Assembly: GCA_036571765.1 (NCBI GenBank)
Contig: BROE01000018.1
Span: 13,450,592 to 13,514,591, forward strand
Length of the DNA stretch: 64,000 nt
From: Plecoglossus altivelis
Lineage: Eukaryota > Chordata > Actinopteri > Osmeriformes > Plecoglossidae
Direction: 5' to 3'
Shown here: positions 1 to 13,600 of the stretch, piece after piece
How the letters are laid out: each line of letters starts with the position of its first letter
Position numbering within the stretch: the first letter of the stretch is position 1
Position numbers and translations under genes: made by a program
Notes under the pieces: generated by a model
What the model saw: the letters and a program-made list of their open reading frames with translations, nothing else
Database searches by the model: none
What the model was told of the DNA's origin: nothing

Positions 1-576
1 TTTTCTGCGTGTGTGGGAATGGCCACACCACAATGTCACTGATGGAGCAGCAGAAACCCCGCCCATACCATGGGTCGTCGATGCTGACCGCAGCTCCTGA
101 CAGGAAGACCTTTTAGCCAATCACAATCCTGTGGCTCTTGTTCAGTGTTAACCAATTAAAGCACATGGACTTGTTCCAGGCTGTTCTGATTATGCAGCAT
201 GCGGAGGGTGTTGATATTCATTAAGAAGAAGATAGTGCAGTACGTGTGTGTGTGTGTAAATGTCTGTGTGTAGGCACATGTGCGTGCTTATCTGCACGCG
301 TGTGCGTTTTAGCCCAAGGCATGGCTTATCCAATCACGTCACATCAGTGTTCCTGTCAGTCTGCCAACCCTAGCACTCAACAGGACCATTGTCTGTATGG
401 CTAGCCAAAGGCACACACACATATGCGTACACAAACGATACACACACACTAACGGATTATAGCATGTATGGTTCTATGATTGTCTTTGCGACCAACTGGG
501 GACACACTACAGAAAACAAGAGCAATGCCAATTCCTGTTACAGCCAATGCTTCTGCAACAGTAACTCTCCTTGCAA
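1..576. other. intergenic, nothing recognised
   Basis: Unique sequence with scattered GT and CA dinucleotides. The open frame at 389-595 has low-complexity composition and runs into the minisatellite; I do not regard it as a gene. Confidence 0.6.
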
Positions 577-1215
577 CCCCACAGTACTCACCTAATCCCA
601 CAGTAATCACCTAACTCCACAGTATTCACCTAACCCCACAGTACTCACCTAATCCCGCAGTACTCACCTAACCCTACAGTATTCACCTAATCCCCCAGTA
701 CTCACCTGACCTCACAGTATTCACTTAGACCTACAGTACTCACCTATACTCTTTAAGATGTACAGTACTCACCTAACCTTATAGTACTCACCTATACGCT
801 TTAAGCAGTACAGTACTCACCTAGACCTATAGTACACACCTATACTCTTTAGGCAGTATAGTACACACCTACACCTACAGAACTCACCTATTCTCTTTAA
901 GCAATATATCATTCACCTAAATCTACTATACTCACCTATACTCTTTAAGATGTACAGTGCTCACCTAAACTTACAGTACTTACCTATACGCTTTACGCAG
1001 TGCAGTACTCACTTAGACCTATAGTACTCACCTATACGCTTTAAGCAGTACAGTACTCACCTAGACCTATAGTACACACCTATACGCTTTACGCAGTACA
1101 GTACTCACCTAGACCTATAGCACACACCTATACTGTTTAACCAGCATAGTACTCACCTAGACCTACAGTACTCTCCTATGCTCTTTAAACAGTAAATTAC
1201 TCACCTAGACTTACC
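577..1215 (+). repeat. minisatellite: 20-bp units passing into a 48-bp higher-order unit
   Basis: The first part (577-730) is built of roughly 20-bp units around the core AGTACTCACCTA. From about 730 the array becomes a 48-bp unit made of two 24-bp halves, one AGTACTCACCTAGACCTAT-like and one ACACACCTATACTCTTTAAG-like. Positions 781-840 and 1021-1080 are identical over 60 bp, 240 bp (5 x 48) apart, and the next copy starts 48 bp on at 1099. About ten 48-bp units are present. Confidence 0.9.
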
Positions 1216-2231
1216 AGTACGACACTTCCTGAAGCACTGCAGTACTCATGGATGCCCTGCCCATTCACCTACGCACATGCGCACATTCACCAGTTTATCA
1301 GTTTGACTCACAGTCCCTCTGCCTTCCTCGCAGTTGACAGTGTGTATTTATGTGCATGTGGATGTGCGTCTGTAGCCTGGGCGGGTTTTGCCATGGCACC
1401 ACGAGCTGCTTTGAGCCTTTCGCTCTGCCCTCTTCGCCCACGGGCAGGAAAAAACAACACTTCTCTCTCTTTTCTCTCTTCTGTCCCCCTCCCCCCTCTC
1501 TCCCTCTTGATGTCTCCAGGGCGAATGCTTTATATGCGTGTGTTAAGTGTTTAGGAACAGAAGCGAGAGGTCGGCGAGTGGACTCCACAGGCGCTTCTGC
1601 CGGAGGAACGCACAGACACTCACACTCACAGGCTCGCGCACACACACACACGTGTTGATGAAAGTGGCAGCTGGCATCCTGTTCAGGTCCACCACATCAC
1701 ACAACATAACACACACACAATACCACACACGCACACAAACACACGCTTACAAACACCCTGACGCACACTTAAACACACAACATACACAAACACACATTGT
1801 ACACAGGCTCCCACTTACACACGTAAATGTTTGAACCCTTGGTCGATTGTTTTTCCGTATTGACTAACGCTTGATTAATAAGTGTAGTGAGCGCTTGAAT
1901 CTAACCTTTCTTACTTTTACTGACATGTTAAGAGAACACAATATGACACACATGACCCTCATGAAGATATCTTCACAAACAACCCCTATTACAGTTAGAC
2001 ATAAGCATAACTCCCACAAACACATGAATACATAATCTATATGAATGCATAAACATGCACCCTAGAAATACATAAATACATACAACCCTTAGGAACAAAT
2101 ATGCTCCCTATAAACACATAAACATTTGAACCCTGTGAAAACATCTTTGTGATACAAGACATGTCTTGACATCATCAAACCCACTACCCTGACCTGTCCT
2201 TTGAGTCTTTGTCCAGCCAGACATTACAGGT

Positions 2232-2331
<100 letters not shown>

Positions 2332-4559
2332 CCTGCTCTGTTCATCTGGCTGTGTCTTTGAGCCAGTAACAGTCTGACAAACGCTCTCACTCATATTTAA
2401 CTACCTTGTATAAAATTATATAGCCCGAGTACGGGAGCACCTAAAGATGACATCCCAAGCTTGGCAGCACTTAAATCCACCAGGTCAAAAAACCTGCATA
2501 CGGCTGATAACAGGTTGCAGTAGAGCAGAGTTTGCAATAGAATACCACATGACAGAGGAGAATAGAAATGGAATGGAAAACAATACAACAGAATTATTTG
2601 TCTGTGTTTTGCTTTCTCTGTATCTCTCACTCATTCTCTCTCTGTTTCTTTCTGTCTCTCTTCTCTTCTTCCATCATTTTTCTGTCAGCTTCCACGATCA
2701 ATAACCTTCCTTCATTCTCTTTGTCCATCTACCAGAACATTAGTCACCAGGCTTGGTCTCTCTCCGCTTCCTTCTTCTGATTATTCATCAGTGTCCTTGC
2801 ACGCCCGGCCTCTCTCTCTATCATGTCGGCCTGCTCGGAGCAGAGGGATGGTGGGATTGAGAGAAGAGATTGAGTTGTGTGGAGTGGGTGGGATAGAGAC
2901 AATCACAAGAGATAAGAGAAGAGTAGTAGAGATGTGCAGGTGGAGGGATGGAGAGCTGGATGGAGGGCAGGGTGAAGGAATATAAAATTAAGACCGTTGC
3001 TCTGAACCGATTTTGGAGGTTCCACTTCAGAGGGTTGAGGTGTGTCACTGTGCTGCACACGCACACATGCACACGCAAACACATGCACATATACACGCGC
3101 ATGTTGGCATGCATGCGCACTCGCGGGCACACACATGCACACACACACGCACACGCACACACACAGTCAGAAATGTCTGAGTGTGCAATTGCATATCATC
3201 GTCTGCAGATGGGAGGAAGACGGTGAGTAATGAAGAGTGAGACTGGGTGATATATTCAACACACAGTGGACTTCAATAGATGGATACATGGAGAGATCTC
3301 CTCAGCCAATCCAATGAATGTGACGCGTTTGCATCAACGTCTTAATCACAGTCGATCACTCAAAACTGTACCATCAGCATGTGTGTGAGCTTGTGTGTGT
3401 GTTCCTGTATGTGCATGCATGTGTGGAAGTGGGGGTAGGTGCACGTGGGCATGTGTGTGTGAGGTATGTGTGGGTGTTAGTTGTGCAGGGAGTCATTTAA
3501 GCGCACCGTAAACTGTGGAATGATGGAGGGTGTGTGTCTACGGAGACAGTACTAATGTGACCGATGCCTGAGGTGGCTTACTGCATTACAGCTCCTGACT
3601 CATTGGGTTATATATCATTGTAATGGTTCATACGTGTGTGTGCATGTGCGTTACTGTGTGTAAGTGTGCATCTGTTTGTTTGTGTGCATGTCTGTATGTT
3701 TAAGTATATGTGTGTATTGTGTGCGTGTGCAAGACCATGTGTGTGTGTGTTTGCGCGTGCGTATGCAGACCACAGACAGCAGTGTGGCCGGGTCCACCTC
3801 ACTGTTTCGCCCCCCACCCAAAACCTTGACGTCTCTCTTCCCTTTCTCATCTTCTCTACTTCCAACTTTCTCCCTCGTTCCTTTCCGTCTCTCATCCCGT
3901 CCTCTCCCAATCCATCGTCTTTCCCCTCGTCTTCTGTTCTCTTCCTATTTCTCGTCTCCCTCTACTCTCCTCCCCTGTCCCCCATCACCTCCCCTATCCT
4001 CCCTTCTCCTCCCCTCCCCTCTCCTCTCCCCCCTATCCTCTCCTTCCCTCTCATCTCCTCTCCTCCCCTCCTCTCTCCCCCCTTTCCTTCCCTCTCCTCC
4101 CCTCCTCTCTGCCCCCCTCTCATCTCCTCCCATCTCCTCTTGTCCTCTGGCTGGCTGACCTAGTTTCCAGCAGACTCAGACATCTGGGCTTCTGCTCACG
4201 TGCCAGAGATGGCATGACGCCCCTGCAGGGCTGAGGAGAGGAACGGAGGGAGGAGGGAAGGAGAGGAGCAAAGGAGAGGAAGAGGGACTGGAGGAGGAGA
4301 TGAGAAAAGGACAGAGGACAGAGGAAGGGGACAGTTGAAGGAAGACACCATTGAGAGCCGAGAGGGGGACGGAGAAGGGTGGAGAGACGGAGAAAAGAAG
4401 GAATGAGGTGGATGAGATTAAAAGCTGGTGCTTACAACAGGACAGGAGAGGGGCGGTTGGAGAGGAGAGGAGCGTGAAGACACATGGGGAATAGGAAACG
4501 AATGAGAGAGGGACCCACACGTACACGCTCGCCCAACACTCACAAGCACCACACACACT

Positions 4560-4561
4560 GG

Positions 4562-4636
<75 letters not shown>
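4560..4636 (+). repeat. microsatellite (GGCA)19
   Basis: Perfect tetranucleotide array of about 19 units. It is the only GGCA array in the window. Confidence 0.97.
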
Positions 4637-7150
4637 CTGCTGCGTTCTAGTCATTAGCTATCTGAGTTAGATACTTAGCTTAGTGGGTCACAGCTCGACA
4701 TCAAACTAAGTCTCTGTGTAATCTATGTGTTAACCAGTGATCACATCCTTTGAAAAAATGTGTGCGCATGTGCGCAACAAACACGCTGACATACAGACAC
4801 ACACACATACGCAAGGATACGCAGACACACACACTCATAGACAAATACATAGAGACATAGACACGTATACATTGTGCCTGCAAACACACCCTCACTCTCC
4901 ATCTCTCTCTCTCCCTCTCTCTCTCTCCCTCTATCCATCTGTTTGATTCCTCCCCTCGTCTCAGGGATCTAGAAGGTAAAGCCGTGTAGTACATCTCAAA
5001 ACCCTTGTCTGAGGAGAAACCGTCTGTTTGTCAACGCTCTCCAACAGTAGACAATAGTGTGTGCTCTGAACACAGCCTCTATTGGCAACCTCTGCTTTAT
5101 TTAGGGAGGCAGATTAGGAGGGAAATGGAATCATGCAAAACTGGCATAATTTCACTGACAAAAAGAAGGATTATCTCCTTGGCATTAAAATGAAAACATA
5201 CTTACTTTCACTTACCTTCCCTTCTCTGTTTTCGCTTTTTTGCACCGACTCTGCCCCTCTCGGCCCTTCACTTCCTCTTCCTGTCTCGCCACCGATCCCT
5301 CATCCCTGCCTCTGCACCCTCACTTTCTCTTTCCTGTCTCCTCCGTGTGTCCTTCTATCGCCCTGTCACTGGAGCGCTCTGGTCCTACTTCACTTTCGTC
5401 CGCCCCCCCCTTTCCCCGCCACCTACCCAGAACATTCCGCTCCCCCCGGCCCAGCCCCTCCACTTTATGCTCTTTGTACTCCTCACTGTCATTACCTCCA
5501 AATTCCCTCTGCCGCTCTCCGGTTCTTCCTCCCTCTGCGGACCTCCTCTGCTTCCCCCTCCATCCCTCTCTCGGCCTCTCCCTCATATGCAGTGGAACAG
5601 AGGCGTTTGGAGGCTCGGTCGTGGGGAGAGAAGTAGGTTGACGTTAGGTTGATGTGAGACACTGTAGTCTTCTCGCTGTGATGAGTGGGAGAGAGACCGG
5701 GTATGGGACAAGGGCAGAGACTGCAAGCAAGGCCAGAGCAGAGACCAGGACAGAGACCAGAACAGCAGCATGTAAGGGTGGTGACAGGAGAAAGGTGAGA
5801 TCACTTAGTCTGACAGAAATGGCAACAGAGAGAGAGAGAAATTCAGAGAATAAAAAGTAAGAGAGAGAGGAGATGTCGTGGAAAGAGAGATACATAGAGA
5901 GAGGTGGGAGAGAGACATCCACAAGGTTATGCAAAGGAGACCAGTGGAGCAGAACTGCAGTATGATGGATAAACTGATTTTCATCTTCATCGTACGATCT
6001 TCTACTCTCGTGTGTGTGTGTGAGTGCTGACGGAAGGTGCCCTTCACACAAACATCCATGTGTGTTTGTGTGTTCATGCATGATTGTATGAGTGTGTGTG
6101 TGTGTGTGTGTCAGGTGGATGTGAGCCACCACCATCTGCTCTCCTATTCGTTGATTATCATCTAATGCTCCATTACCTGTCAATCACTCAGCTAACACCT
6201 GCCAGCTCGCTCCTATAGTGGAACTATCTGCTAATATAGCACTGGGTTTGTGAGGGAGTCGAGTCTGCACAGTGTGTGTGCGTGTGTGGGGAGACGTTTC
6301 ACATACAGAATCATGTCAGACATGCACCACATGCATGCAGTACTGTGTCCAAAAGAGTGCGAAAGAGAGAGAAAAGTGAGGAGACAGAAACAAGGAAGAG
6401 GAGAGATGGAGACCGAGATTGATTAAAAAAGCAAGAGGGAGATGAGAGGGCCGCTATTCGTCTCGGTCCTCTGTTCCCTTGTCTGTTAAACTAGCAGCAG
6501 ATCAGCGTCCCTTTGTCTCCGCACGAATGGCGCAGACTCCTCCACAAATTATATTTGGTGCTCCTGAAATATTCATGTCTGAGTCATGACGTTGGAGTCA
6601 TGAATCACATATCTAAAACACTGGGATGAGGGGAGGAGGGAAGGGAACAAAGAGAGAGAGAGAATGAGAAAGGGAGAGGCGGGGGTAATGGGGGAAGGTT
6701 CGATGTTTAAACTCCTGTATATCAGTTTTCCCATTTCTTTCATCTCTGTTTGATTGTTGACAAAGACAGAGAGACACAGAGAGGGACAAAAAGAGATGGA
6801 GGCTAGAGATAAGCCAATGAATTGTGAAGGGTCTTGGGTCTAACGTCCTGTATCATTTGCTCAGAAAGAGAGAGAGACTGAGAGACAGAGAGAGAGACAC
6901 ACACAAGGAGACAAACAGAGAATGAGGGAAGCCAGGTGAGCTTAGGTCAACAGACTGATGGTTGATTGGCTAAGACACACACACACATTGTGACACAAGT
7001 CTGCCGTGCTGTGTGTTTGCACATATCTGTGTCATGAATCTCATCAGATATTTACCCTAGTCAGCTAGATAGAAACACCTGGTTCATGGTGTGTGTGTGT
7101 GATGGTCTAAGTTTGAATCGACTGAGAGGTGGTTACTATCTACAGTATTG

Positions 7151-7188
7151 TATAGACTATACTATAGTATAGTATGGTATAGTCTATA
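7151..7188. repeat. perfect inverted repeat, 12-nt arms
   Basis: TATAGACTATAC at 7151-7162 is the exact reverse complement of GTATAGTCTATA at 7177-7188. The 14-nt spacer is itself TATAGTATAGTATG. Confidence 0.9.
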
Positions 7189-10100
7189 TACGTAGTCTTT
7201 ATCTTTTGTCTATATGTCTAGTCTCCATCTCTAATCTATATCTCTAGCTCTAGTCTCTATCTCTTCCTGCTTATCTTGGTGACACCCTAACCTTCTATAT
7301 CCTCCTGAGGTTTAAAAAAAAGGCTTTTCGGTTGTTTATCTACACACATTTTTTTAGACATCTTATTTGTCGTAGTTCTGCATCATTAACTTAATCAAAC
7401 CAGAATTGCATGGCTGTTCCTTTAGTCATTCTCATTTTGTGACTTATTCCAAAAGTCAGCAATAACAGCAATAAAAACCAAGGACAGCATTGTGGTAAAT
7501 TACTTGACCAAAATTATTTAGTGGTGTCAAATGATGATCTGGAGACAACACACTGTATGTGTAGACATCGCACACACTCTGCTACACTACTTTGGTTTGT
7601 GAAGTGTCATGTGTGAAGATGTGTATTTGTTCAGCAGGAACATTGATCGAAAGTGATTTGCTTGGAATTGATAACCTTTTAACCTCTTCATTTGCTTACG
7701 CTGACATTGACCTGTCCTCTACAATGTGTGCACATCAGGGACCTCACAGTGAAGCACAAGGAATCCTGAGTAGAATACATCCATTTTATTATTTCCCAAA
7801 AAACAGGCATGTGTCTGAGTGCACAAAAAAGACACAAAAGCACAGTTGTGCGGCACAAGGTGTGGCTGTCAAAATGTGCTGGTGTTTTTGGTGATAACGT
7901 GTGTGTTCCCGCAAGATTTAAGCTCTGTTCTCAGGACGCTAATGAGCAGGGTGTTCTTGTCCCATCAACCAGGAAATGATGACTGCATTACGACCGTGAT
8001 CAAGCGGCGGGAACTAAATATAAGAGATTGTCATCGCTCTGGCGAACATCTGTTTCTCCGTCCCATTCTCTCTCTCCATCTATTTATCTCTCCCGCTCCC
8101 CCTTTTCTCATTTCTCTCTCTCCCTCTCTCTTACATTCAGTATCCCCCTCTTTCTAACGCATTACTCTCTCTGCCCATCAACTTTGCATTCTTTCTCTCT
8201 GCCTCCCTCCTTCTATGTCTCTCTCTCTCATCTGTTTGTCTATTGCATCTTCTCCGACGTTCATTATGACTTTCTCCCCCTCATCAACCCTATTTCTCCT
8301 TCTCTTCTCCCGTACCTCTATCCTCCGCTAATAAGTCCTCCCTGCCACTGTGACTGACAAGAGCTGCCGCTCTATATGTTCTGAGACAGAACCTTGCTCT
8401 CCGGAGGGATCCGTTCTAAAGTGTTGACTCAGACCTGCAAGCCAAATCACAGTCTCTTATATCTGGTGAGAACTGAGATATGGAGGAGTTGTATGAACTA
8501 GGTCCAACATCAGCTGCTTCACGTTAAAGAGTGAGACCCTGGTGAAACAGTTCAACTAACTCCGCAACGCAAAGGCCAACAGAAAGTATTTTTTTCGGTG
8601 CCGCTTCTAAAATGAACTTTGCGAGGCACCTAAATTTGCCAGATAAACCACATGGAAATCCTTCTGGCTGAGCTTCAAGTTATTTTCTTGTGTCCGAACC
8701 ACCAGTGGTTTTCACCAATCAGCGATCTATAAGGAACTACTGTCAGCTATGGGCATGGTTGAATTTTGCCCATGATAGACAGTGACAGACAGATGGTTCC
8801 GCCAATCAACTGCCAAGAGTTTTTTTGAAAGCGTATGCCCTTGTCTGAACAGTTTCCATGGACAACGTCACAGATGGATATGTATAACAAACCATCTGGT
8901 GAGTCAGGTTAGGAAGTAGTGTTTGAGTGACAAACACAGAAAGACAAACAGACAGAGAAAGAGAGACACAGTGAGAAAGAAAGACAGAGGAGGGACAAAG
9001 ACAGAAAAACAGAGAAAGAAATGGAGAGAGTCACAGAGATCAAGAGAAAGATATACAGTGTGATAGAAAGAGACAGAGAAAGAGAGAGAGCTACTTACAG
9101 ATACAAAAATGAGGAGACAAACACGTTAGTGTAGTAGAGGTAGAGGTCAGAACAGGAGGACAGGAGCGGTCAGAGCCCCTCTCGTCCTCCTGTCTCCCTC
9201 CCATAAGCCCTGTCAAGCCAGTCCCTCCAGGTCAGCCTGCCACAAAGGTCTACCCCTGGAGAATACGGCACCAAATGCATACAACCTCTCTCCTTCCATC
9301 CTCTCTCCCTATCTCTTTCCTCCATATTTTCACTCTCTCTCTGGGGTTACAGAGAGTCATTAAGTGTGCTTGTGTGTGTCTGTGTGTGCATGAATCATTC
9401 TGCATGAACACAAGTGTTAGAGCACTGATGGGAGTGGTAAAGAAGGAGGCAGGGAGAGAAATAGGGAGAGAGAGAGGGAGAGAGTGAGGGATGCAGGGAG
9501 AGAGGCAGGCAGGGAACCATGGACAGGGGTAGGGAGGGAGGCAGTGAAGCAGGGAGAGAGGCAGGGAGAGAGGGAGGCAGGGACAGAGGGAGGTAGGGAG
9601 AGAGAGATGCAGGGATGGAGGATGTGAACAAATATGTGTGGTGCAATAGACTGCGATAGGCCAGTGGCTATCACACCTGTCAGAAGAGGAACATGGGAGG
9701 ATGGTTGGAATGATGCTATAATCATTGATCACCCAATACCAGCTCACACTCGCACACACTTACACAATGCACAGTCACACGCACACTAACTAATTTAATG
9801 CAGTTATTTTTTCACTGTAAAGCAGTGTGTTATTCCTCCTGGGTTAAGGTGTGCGGATGATATCACCCTCTGTCTTCATTCACCTGAATACTGCTCCTCC
9901 CTTCCTCTCGTCTGCTTGTCACACTGTTTCTTTCTCACTTTCTCTCACTTTCTCTCTCTTTTTCTTTCCATGTGTCGTATCTCTTTACTGCATCTCTCGC
10001 CCTCCCTTGTCCTAGTTTTCCTGTTCCTTTAACTTTCGCTTTGTCACTTCCCCATTCTCAGATTTCTCCCTCTCTCCCACTCTCCCTCCCTCTCTTGATT

Positions 10101-10636
10101 TAGAATGAGTCATGTGCCTCATCTGTTTAGGAGCAAAGGCAATGCAGGATGCTGAAACACACAGGCACATCCTGCAGGGGTCCTTGGTTTTCAAAGTTGC
10201 TACTGTACTCTGACACACACACATGGAAATACACACACACGAACACACACACGCAAACACACACCTAGCAGAGACGGAAACCAAACATGACAGAAAAGAA
10301 AGGGTCACGAGATGCTGACAATGCAAGCACACACGCAAGTACACAAACACACACTGCAGATCTACCAAGGAGAGCTTCTCCTATTAGCTCTCTCTTTGCC
10401 CCCCTCTGCCCTCCCCCCTCCGCATACACACACACGCATCAAAAAGTACTTTAAAGTATCATCCCTGCAAGCGAGTCCAGAGTTTGTGTGATGCTCTGTT
10501 AAGTTGATTGAATTATGTAAGTGCATGGCTAAGCATGGCTAAGCATTATGATCTGGGTTAACAAGACTTCTACCCTGATGTCAGCACAGTGCAGGGTGTG
10601 TCTGTGAGAGAGTGTGTCTGTGTGTGAGTAATGCAT

Positions 10637-10673
<37 letters not shown>

Positions 10674-13600
10674 TACTTTATGCATGTGTGTGAATGCGTG
10701 TGTGCATACTCTATGTATGTGTCCGGTAGAAGGGAGGGGGGGGGGGGGTGTAGTTATAGCCTACATGGTAACTTTGCCAGTGAGGACTCTGTGTGAATGG
10801 TTGCCCCAGATATCCAGATAAGTCTTCTTCCATAGCTGTAAATCACTTCTGTTGGAGTCAGCAGGGATAATACACACAGCCGTTCTAGATCCACATCCAG
10901 TCACACAATGAACACAAAACACACACACACACAGAAGCATGCACAGACACACACATACAAAGTATGCGCAGACATACACACACACTTTCTAGCCTCCTCT
11001 CATCCCATTCTCCTTCCTCTCTCTTTAATCTTCCATCTGGGGCCACAGTAGGACAACAGGTACTTTATGCTTTGCTGTGAAAAAGCAATAACTTTTTAAC
11101 AGTCATCTTTTTCTAAATATAGATCTGGCTTAGGATGGTTCATAGGCTATCTGGAGAGCATTGTCTATGGAAGCTGGTCAAAAGAGTTTTCATTAAATTA
11201 AACAGGCCTGAGCCTTTCATTGTGTGTGTGTGTGTGGTGACTACAATAGTCATTTTATTTCAAGACAGACCATACACGAGGCATTCCTGCAAACAAAATT
11301 TGATTGTGTTCATAAAGCCGTCAGTCACTCTCATTTCTTGTATGATGACAAACAAACACGCACGCACACACACACATGGACACACACACAAACTGGGCCA
11401 ATTAATACCTCAATCTCCCTAAGGAGCAGTTTCATCAAGCAGCTTATTTTTAATCAAAGATGAACACACATAAACACATGAAAACACAAAGGCACACATA
11501 TATGCACTCACAAGCACACACACACACACACACACACGCAGGCGCACAGACCAGGTCATTTGTAAAGCAGGCCTAAAACACTTGACCCCTAACCTCATCT
11601 GATGAGCAATAGGGTTGCCACAGCAATTAACCTAGGTTAGCGAATATCTTAAATGAGTAGCTCTTAATTAGCGTTGGCGCCAATCTGGGGGCCTGGGACA
11701 TGTTAGGACCCAATCTATTCAAACTGATATCATCTGATTATGCTGCTAATTATACTAGAATTGGCTAACATCAAGCTAAATCACAGTACACAGTCACCTG
11801 TGTTGAGTCACTAGCCTTAAACCACAGATGTCACCAGATGCTCCGGGTAGTTTGATCGTTCATTTCAATTCAGAAAACAAAGCTACTAGTGGGTGATAAA
11901 TGAGGGGGTGAGAAGAAGAGAGGAGGGGATTATTGTCATGGTAAGGTAAGTATGAAGGCTAGCCTTCCAATGTCTAATAAAGCGTACAGACTTCACTCTC
12001 CTAGAGGCAGCCAACTTCTGAGTGTGTATGTGAAAAATCTAGAATTCCCTTACAAGACAGCAACAACTAAGAGTGTTGGATAAAAGGGCCACTTGTAATT
12101 CCTTCAGACATGACTTTGGTTGGCTCATTGCCTCTCTGCACACAGGCCTCTGGTTGGCTGACCCATGGGCTCGTCAATTACCCCCTGAACTCAACCAATC
12201 GGCACAGACAGCTTGTGATTCATTGGGTTCCGTTAAGTGTTTCACGTAGCTTATAGGTCACATTTGATCTGAACATACATTTTAAAGACAATAAAAATGT
12301 TGTTTCCCTCATAAACATGCCATGTACGTTCAAGGGGCCTTTAGGGTTGTTTAGCAACACAGACAGCTCAAGTCCAGTGGAACATCAATAACAAACTTTT
12401 TGGAGGATTCAGCATACTTCCAGCCAGTTCTCTTCCAGTCATCCTGATCCAACCAATGGACTTCAGATTCACTTTTGGAGGTTCTCATTTTTGTAAGTAT
12501 TTATGTTACCGTTTGCTGCCGAGTATTTATATATCCCCTTTCATATCCTTCTGCTGGAAACAAAATGCACATGTGAACCTTGTTCTGTACCAAGCACACA
12601 CAAAACATGCATACAACAAACAAACAGATAGTGTAACACACAAACACTTACAGATGCCTGCTCTACATAGTTCCATCATGGCCTGTTTAGCTGCATTGCC
12701 TATTAATTTGTCATCCCAATGTTCTCTGTTGCTGTTGCAGGCTGACGAAAATTAACTTTCAACTTTCTTCCTTTTCCTCTTCGGCACCCCTTAGCCAGGC
12801 GAAGGAATGTGTGTGTGTCTGGAGATTGTGGCTGAAACCTTGTAACAGAAACAGGCTCCTAAAAACAGGATAACCTCACACCCAGGTCTGATGTGAGCCA
12901 TGGAGTGAGGTCAAGCTGGACATAAAGAGGGCTTGAGGAGGTCAGCTAGCTGCTGTTCTCTGAAGACTGCTGTGACCTCTGCATAACCGGGGCGGCAGGA
13001 GAGCAGGAAGACAAACATCCTCGGTTGTCAACCGTCTCGTTCGACCTCTTGTCTCTGTGACTCCCCTGGTTAGAGGCCGACTGACTCATGGGTTACCAGA
13101 AAGTGCCTACTTCCCTGGTCAGTTGTGTTGCAGCCTCTCAGTAGCCAGTGCTGAAGCCGGGTCCACAGGGAAAGGAGCTCATGGAGGGATTAGACGGAGG
13201 TGTGTTCAGACAAGCGCAATAGATCGATATGCCAATGCACCCCACGTAACGCGCTTGGCACAACACTCCCCTCCGCTGGCCGCACCACTCATTCCAGGGA
13301 GGCCAACGTCACACACAAGTGTGTGTGTTTGTGTGCGGTGTGGTCAGGCTTGGGTGTGTGCGCGTGTGGTTCTCCCATCCTCATGTGGACTACCGGATCG
13401 TTCGTTTGTTATGACCTCTAAGTAATTGGGTGAAGTTGGGATTCCTTCTAGTTCTTTCCGCTGTGCCCTATGGCTCCCTTTGACAAGGCCAACTTCGGAC
13501 CTCTCTACTAACACACGTATAAACACATACGCTAGGTCCTGTCAACTCACTCACTCTCTCTCCTCATGACTTTCATTGTCCCTATAATGAGGCATGCCAG

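Noticed and set aside
577..1215. Regular repeat that might be taken for a CRISPR array
   Set aside because: Units are contiguous with no unique spacers, units diverge, and the DNA is from a vertebrate.
13057..13425. 122-residue plus-strand open frame
   Set aside because: Runs into GT-rich low-complexity sequence and shows no similarity to a family I know.
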